Below are positions 58,021 through 64,000 of a DNA stretch of 64,000 nt, one piece after another. The stretch is from the NCBI GenBank assembly GCA_030280995.1, contig JASXTE010000016.1:26621501-26685500 (forward strand), written 5' to 3'. The translations under genes and the position numbers were made by a program. How positions within the stretch are numbered: position 1 is the stretch's first letter; the number at the start of each line of letters is the position of its first letter. The stretch comes from Hemileia vastatrix. Its lineage: Eukaryota > Basidiomycota > Pucciniomycetes > Pucciniales > Zaghouaniaceae. Under the pieces are notes generated by a model. It was not told the origin of the DNA. It saw only the letters and a list, made by a program, of their open reading frames with translations, and did no database searches.

Positions 58021-59900
58021 AACAAATTTTTGGCTGAAATGGCATTGATGAGTGATATTCAGAATCTGGAATATGAATTTGTAGTTTGGGAGGGCGATTT
58101 CAAAAACCAACGCTGAAACTAATTTGTTTGTCCTAGATTTTCTAAATAATTATTATTTGCATTCACATACTTGCTAGTATGAATACAAATTTTATGCAAA
58201 AATTAGAGTAAACAATCCAATTTGTTCCCATGTTTGAATGTACTTTTATCAAGAGATTAATCAAAAAATAAATTTTCACCTCTAAGTACTAGAAAGGATT
58301 CATCTGTCTCTACCATGAAAACAAAACTATTTAATATCTGGTGTTATTAATCTTAATTTATAATGGTTAGATAATTTTATTTATTATAATAATTTATTGA
58401 ATTATCACTTATAGAAATATTAATATCTTCAAATGGTACCAGAATCATACATTTTTAGTTTGGCACAAGATTCATTGTATAATTAATCCATTGCATAACA
58501 ATGATCATCACAGAAAAAATCATTTCAAGGATGTACATTCCTTTTGTAATAGAATATTGAAATTAATAATATAAGAAAAATAACACAAATCTTTTTTGTT
58601 CCTAATTAATTGTATATATTTTATTCCTTTACCCATTTTACTCTTATCTCCTTTTTTCAAATATATTCAGTTTTTCTTGAATCTCAACTACTGAAAATAT
58701 ATTGATGAAATTGCTGGGAGGAAGCAGCTGATATAAGTTAACCCATGTTTTTTAAGTTGGTATTAGTGATTAAATTTTGCTCAACCTCTAAAAAAACATT
58801 ACATTAAGGTATTTTGAAACTCATTATAATCATGACATTATTGATGAAATTATATAAAATAGTTCTATTATGAGATATTACTTACATTCATTGATAATTA
58901 CTTTTTTTTATCATATGAGTTTTCCTTCCAATTCTTGGTTGGGAACTCTATTTAACCGCCAAAAAATAGAGTACATCTCATTGATTTGGGGCATCATGTG
59001 AGGTGAATAACTTTATGTTTTTTAGGTCTGTGGGAATAAAAAATTGAACAAATGCTACATAAATGACTTTATTTACTTTTCCATTACTAAAATAATGGTC
59101 TCCTAATTCTAAAACAGAATTATCATTTTCATCATAGGAACTAGTTCCATCCAGACCTAGAATTATCATATATGAGAAATCACCCTCTAGATATCCTTTA
59201 AATTTTTTCTGAATATTCTTTTTTAAGCACTATTTTATGGGTGAATGATAAAATTCGCCTCTTGCATTAGGTTTTAAAATTGCAATTAATATCCCAATGT
59301 TTTTTTTGGTTCATTCAGAAGCATTAATTCAGAAATATTCCCATAAACAACTTTCAATTACTTACCTTTTGCAAAGATAAAGGCCTTGTCTTTTAAAAAA
59401 AATTCATGTAAACAATTTCAACTAACTCTTTTCAAGTATATATTTTGTACATGCATATTTGATATCTATTTATCATCCAGTTGTTCAATTGCTATTTTAA
59501 TTATGAGTGGAATTTTTTAGACAAAGAATAGTATTCATTTCAGAAAAATGTCATTTTGTAAATTATATTTACTTAATGTTGTTTGTTTTTATATTTACCT
59601 TTCAGGGAATGCTCATCACTGCCACATATTAAAATGATTGCTATTTTTTTTCTCAGTACACTCCTTTGATAACCATGCTTTCCTCCGATGTATGAGTACT
59701 CATCTCATGTAATACACTCAGTTTTTTAATTGATATTCCTTTTGATTTATTGTTTTTATGGCTTATTCCTGAGTGTATATATTTTTTTTTAGAAACCTCT
59801 TAGTAATATCCTCATGTCACTCTTGGAGCTATCATATATGATAGATAATTTCAGCTCTTAGACTCCCCTCCATACTGTAGAATTTATTATACATAGTTCT
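58021..59900. other. AT-rich stretch, no clear gene
   Basis: One 63-residue frame at 59169-58978 (minus: MIILGLDGTSSYDEND, ELGDHYFSNGKVNKV) has protein-like composition. It may be an isolated exon of a decayed gene but was not identified. Nothing else supported. Confidence 0.4.
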
Positions 59901-60159
59901 TTATAAATTATGCCTGATTATTGGTCTTACTTTCCTGCTGGAAAACCTCCCAGAAACTATCATCAAATAAATAAAATATTTTCCGAAATTATTCCTCCTT
60001 CTAATTTTCCTTTTTGTTGCTGCATCCATAGTTTTTGTAGAACTCTTATGCAAATATCTCCTACTTCAACATCTTGGAAATCTTTCCTACAACTCACCAG
60101 ATTTTTAAATGCTCATTAATTACACATGAATCTATTACATCCCCTGTACAGATTTGTTT

Positions 60160-60970
60160 AGCTTCAGGCTCTAGTGTTGTGACAAAAACAATTCCTCAAT
60201 AATATTATGAAGCATTTCTCAATGATCTTGAATCATCAAAATTTCTAAGTCGTAATTTTGCTTGGAATCTGGAGTGGCACTCTCACTGGAATCAGTGCTT
60301 TGCTCAACTTATTATCAAACATTGGGACAATGCTTTCCAAATGATGGCTTTTGCTTCATACCCTATTGATCCAAACACAATTTCCTTTGCTAATGAAATG
60401 GGTGTCCTCCATCGATGGTTCCTTGGATAACAGAATATGCTTAGACTTGGACACTATTCTCCAGACCATTTGGAGAAAAAAAAGCTCATAATTCTCAGTC
60501 TAGGTTACGTAAAAAAGTCAGTCTAACATCTTTCATATTTTTTTGAGTTCTTTGCTGATAATCTCTTGAAGCTCTCTGTTCATCATAAAAGCTTTCTCAA
60601 GACCCTTCCTATATGTTCAACAGCAAAAGATTTGTTTACTAATGTCAAATGCTTCTCTGACTCAGAAATCAATGAAGATGGGTCAATAAGTAAAGTATTG
60701 CTATAATGGAGATCAGATGAATTTTTAATACTAGCACAAAATATCAATCTTAAGTCCCATTAAATGAGTAAAAAATCAAAAACATCATCATTGCCACTAA
60801 AAGATCTTGGTTCAATACAAATGGTACATTCTGTATCATTACCACCTTCTAGGCTTTGACAAGAATCAGTGCCTCAATCTTTACCTCTTGACTGCTATGA
60901 TAATAATTATTTAGCTACTCTCAACAGTCAAGAAAAAAGAATGTTGAAAATTTCCAACCCAATAAACATC
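60160..60970 (+). pseudogene. Unrecognised plus-strand pseudogene
   Basis: One frame can be followed across about 800 bases with single stops: YYEAFLNDLESSKFLSRNFA, WNLEWHSHWNQCFAQLIIKH, ASYPIDPNTISFANEMGVLH, HYSPDHLEKKKLIILSLGY, then FFADNLLKLSVHHKSFLKTL and a Ser-rich tail (SLPPSRL, QESVPQSLPLDCYDNNYLA). Stops interrupt at about 60205 (TAA), 60428 (TAA), 60525 (TAA), 60704 (TAA) and later. The even aromatic/charged composition and conserved frame indicate a former exon or gene. The preceding 59911-60119 frame (PDYWSYFPAGKPPRNYH) may be its upstream part in another frame. Family unknown. Confidence 0.5.
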
Positions 60971-61110
60971 AATAATCTTCTTCAACTGACTGCTCTAACT
61001 TCTTCAACTCATCCAGATATTCATCAAGAACCATCTTTTTAAGCTGAAATGTTTCATCTCCAGTATTTGGTACACTGAGCCTTGAAAATAAAAATTTAAA
61101 AAATTAGTTT

Positions 61111-63417
61111 TCATTTTTTCATCAATAAAAAATTTATTTTACATACATAGTTAACTTCTCCTTTTTTTTGAATGTTGTACATACTGAATTCAATACTCTT
61201 TCTCACAAAATATCTAATGACATGGAAATTGTTTCTTTGACCCATTTGAAAAAGCCAATCAAAAGCTTGGGATTCTATTGATGGATTCAAGCTTGGCTCC
61301 TGCACAAATTCAAAATAATAAAACATTCAATTAATAAGTGTTCCCAGTTGAATTTCTTGTATTAAGTGAAAATTATATGCTAAAATACCATTATGTAAAC
61401 ATTTTGTGCACATTTTAAATCAATACCTAGCCCTGCTGACTTAATCAAGCCAAGAAGAACAAAGCAATTGATATTGTTTTTAAACCTGTTTAGACCTTCA
61501 TCTCGGGCCCTCCAACTCAAATCACCTACATACATTGTAAAGCCAGTGTTATACTATTTTAGGGCTTTCAAAATCCTTTTGAAAATAATCACTCCTTTAA
61601 TTTTACTTCATCAAAAAGTGTTAAGTTAGTCACTTACATTTCTAAAAATTCCACATATTCTGAAAATATGACTGCTTTGGGCTCCTTTATGCCTCTTTGC
61701 CCTTGCACAAACTCCATCACATGCTCAATGAGATGTAATAACTTAGCCGAATATCTCCATGTATACCTATCAGGCCGTTAATCTTTTCTAAAGTCATACA
61801 TTGGATGGTTGAAAAATAGTTGTAAAACCTTTGGTTGCCGTAGAAATTCACTATTATCCCAAGTTTGTTTTTGATCACAATTTGGACCAAATTGCTTGTA
61901 AAATTCTTCCTGTAGTTTGTCCAGTCTTTTTTGCCAGTGTCTTCCAAATCTCACTAATATACTTTCTTCAACCTTTTTAGGGAGATTTAGCACAACATCC
62001 TTTGTTCTACGTAAGCAGACTACCTTCATAAGGTGGTTTATAGTTTTGACTGCCTGAAGTGAACCAGCTTTCAGTTTCGGTGTAATTTTTTCTCTACAAA
62101 GAGACTCCTCATCCCATCCATTCAATTGAATAAGACTGATTAAACTCTGCAGATCTTCTGGTGAGTTTTGTAATGGTATTCCTGTTAAACATAGTCGATT
62201 CTTCGAAATTAAACTAAAAATCTTCTGTGTCCTTTTGGCTAGAGGATTTTTGATGTAGATATAATAAATTATTGTTTCTTGTTAAATCTCCTAACATCAT
62301 TTTTGTGTCAAGATACATATATAACTTACTGTGCTTCATCCAGAACAATTTGATACCATATAATGTTACTTATCAGTAATAAATTTTTTTCCATTTGCTT
62401 ATTTATTGTCAAAGGGCTGACTATATCATAAGTGGTAAGTACAATTGCAGTTTGCTGGAGCTCTTCTTCTAGTATATTATCACAAATCTGACCATAAAAT
62501 ACATGGAATGGAAGAGATCGAGGGTTGAAATGAAGATTTATTTCATTTTCCCAGTCCGAGAGTACAGATGATGGGCATATAATTAGTGTGGCAAAACTTA
62601 GTTTTTTACCAAAAAGCTCCAATATTTGTTGAAACTTTATTGCTTGCTCTTGTGTTGCACTTATCAAAGAAAGTGTCGATAGTGTTTTTCCTAAACCCAT
62701 GTCATCTGTAAGTATTGACCCATATCCACCAAAAGGTTGTCCAATGTTTTGATAATTTTGTTTTTGAGGACGGTACACACTGTGAAGCCATTTATTATCA
62801 TCATGCTCCCAAAGCTTATCAAGTTTATCTTTCATGAATTTTTCGTTGTCAATTATTAAGTTGACTGCTTGAAGTTGGTGCATTTTTAATGCCTTTTCTA
62901 TTCCTAGTATTTTATTTTGAGTTATTGAATTTTTTCCAATCCTAAATGAGTCAATTTCTGACCTATAAGAAGCAATATTGTAAAATTTTTTGCTGTTGTA
63001 ATCATCAATTTCTAGTATACTTATTCCAGCAAGATAAAAATTTTGTTTTATTTCATTAATATGCCTTTTGATTCCAAATAAAGTGCAACACAGCTGAAAT
63101 GTTTCATTTTGCTGTTTGACAATGTAGCTCTGAAAATAGACTTTATGTTGCGGCTGCATCACAGATTCAAAGTTCAACCAATGAGAACAGTCACCAATTT
63201 CTCCAAGAAGCAGTCCAATTTGTTCACTTTGCTTTTCCAAAAGATCTCCAATAATTTTAAGAGTCTTTGTGTCTAACATAGAAAGAATATGAACTCTTTT
63301 TCTACCTCGCTGAAGCATTGACTTTTCCATTTGGTTTTTTGATAATTGTAATATCATATATGATGGTGTTGGTTAAAATGAAACCATAAATCGATCAACA
63401 CATTTCAAGGAACTCAT
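61111..63417 (-). pseudogene. SNF2-family helicase-like pseudogene (paralogue of the left-edge gene)
   Basis: The ancestral ATG at 63417 (MSSLKCVDRFMVSF) is followed by a TAA at 63373; the frame resumes to 62330. It holds HQLQAVNLIIDNE, Walker A (TDDMGLGKT, near 62700), LIICPSSVLSDW and VLDEA. The GTAAGT donor at 62329 matches the left-edge gene, but no in-frame acceptor is found. Exon 2, about 62257-61638, carries YIKN, LTGIPLQNSPEDLQSLI, LRRTKDVVLNLPKKVE, a TAA at 61778, then KAVIFSEYVEF and a GTAAGT donor. Exon 3 (61575-61389) has an in-frame TAG at 61554 and the motif V region SAGLGIDLKCAQNVYIM. Exon 4 (from 61299) has motif VI: EPSLNPSIESQAFD, MGQRNNFHVIRYFV. Three in-frame stops and the lost acceptor indicate inactivation. 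It shows what the missing C-terminal half of the left-edge gene probably looks like. Confidence 0.87.
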
Positions 63418-64000
63418 TTTGTGGAGATATGAGAAGGAGTAAAAATGAATATAAATGGTGTAGAAGTTGCACAATCCAATTAATCAATATTTAGACATAT
63501 TGCATGAATATGCAGATCATGTTTTCCAGGAGCCCAGTGACTCCATGGAAATGATTGGTAAAATGTATATAATAACACAATAATTTTTGTCAGAATTTTG
63601 AAGTCAATTTATGGTTACCTTGAATAGGTTTTTAACTGAACCCATACCATAACTCAAAATATTGATAAGTATCTTCTTCAAAGTCCAAAAATTATGTACA
63701 TACAGATTCTTTTAGTTAAAATGAAGTTCAATGATTTTTTTACAAGGAATCAATGTATGTTATAAGAGTAGTGAAAATTTCACATGAAATTACACTTTGA
63801 GCAAAATTTTTAGATATCTTTCTTACATTTTTTTTTGTCAGATAATATATGACAAAAATGTGTTGATTAAAAAAAGGTAGGTTTTAAGAGATCCCAAGAC
63901 TTTTGAAAATCCCAAAAATAATCTTGAATAACCAAGCCACTCATTATGTATTATCAATTTGAAAAAATGATTATATCCTTCAAATGAGAGAAGCCAAATA
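63418..64000. other. AT-rich flank, no gene recognised
   Basis: Upstream of the SNF2-like pseudogene. No coding frame, terminal repeat or promoter motif stands out up to the window edge. Confidence 0.45.

Noticed and set aside
1..64000. tRNA or rRNA genes
   Set aside because: No cloverleaf-type sequence or conserved rRNA block was noticed by eye; a covariance-model scan would be needed to exclude them fully.

Overview
The window looks like AT-rich genomic DNA from a filamentous fungus, most likely a basidiomycete with a transposon-swollen genome such as a rust fungus. This is inferred from short introns (about 50-90 nt) with GTAAGT-type donors and a TGCTAAC branch site, Ty3/gypsy chromoviruses, Plavaka/tnp2-type (CACTA-like) transposase genes, a TET/JBP-like dioxygenase relic and SNF2-like ATPase genes. 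The species was not determined and no database was searched. Almost everything here is mobile or derived from mobile DNA. Only two coding units look intact: the gag-pol of element A and the SNF2-like gene that runs off the left edge.

Layout. 1-1.5 kb: SNF2/RAD5-like ATPase on the minus strand, cut by the window edge. 2.4-3.8 kb: 5'-truncated Copia pol plus the start of its LTR. 3.85-4.63 kb: lone minus-strand LTR. 4.64-14.26 kb: complete Ty3/gypsy chromovirus (element A) with LTRs, TATA boxes, a spliced gag-pol, a polypurine tract and a GTAAC target duplication. 14.26-20.45 kb: decayed relative on the minus strand (element B). 21.5-31.3 kb: second, different gypsy lineage on the minus strand (element C), lacking most of gag. 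Between its pol and its 3' LTR it carries antisense genes with a Zn2Cys6-like cysteine pattern. 31.3-34.3 kb: non-coding, with a pyrimidine-rich minisatellite. 34.3-38.4 kb: two MITE-like inverted-repeat elements and a broken Plavaka transposase. 38.6-42.8 kb: plus-strand element (E) of the same lineage as C, with LTR, gag and protease but pol cut off. 43.4-44.5 kb: TET/JBP-like 2OG-Fe(II) dioxygenase pseudogene. 45.2-47.2 kb: large foldback structure made of palindromic repeats of about 80 bp. 47.8-53.2 kb: two unrecognised, decayed multi-exon genes. 53.6-58.0 kb: second Plavaka transposase, split by a solo LTR of the C/E family. 60.2-61.0 kb: unrecognised plus-strand pseudogene. 61.1-63.4 kb: decayed paralogue of the left-edge SNF2 gene.

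How the parts relate. Elements A and B share a domain plan (gag, protease, RT, RNase H, integrase, chromodomain) and similar LTR starts. C, E and the solo LTR share another. Insertions are nested: A sits at the LTR start of a B-like element, the solo LTR lies in Plavaka copy 2, and a MITE lies in Plavaka copy 1. The less obvious features are repeated restarts of LTR 5' ends in three elements, antisense Zn2Cys6-like genes inside a gypsy element, the palindromic foldback array, and a DNA-demethylase-type relic beside CpG-rich LTR islands in otherwise AT-rich DNA. All coordinates of decayed genes are approximate, and splice sites were read by eye.
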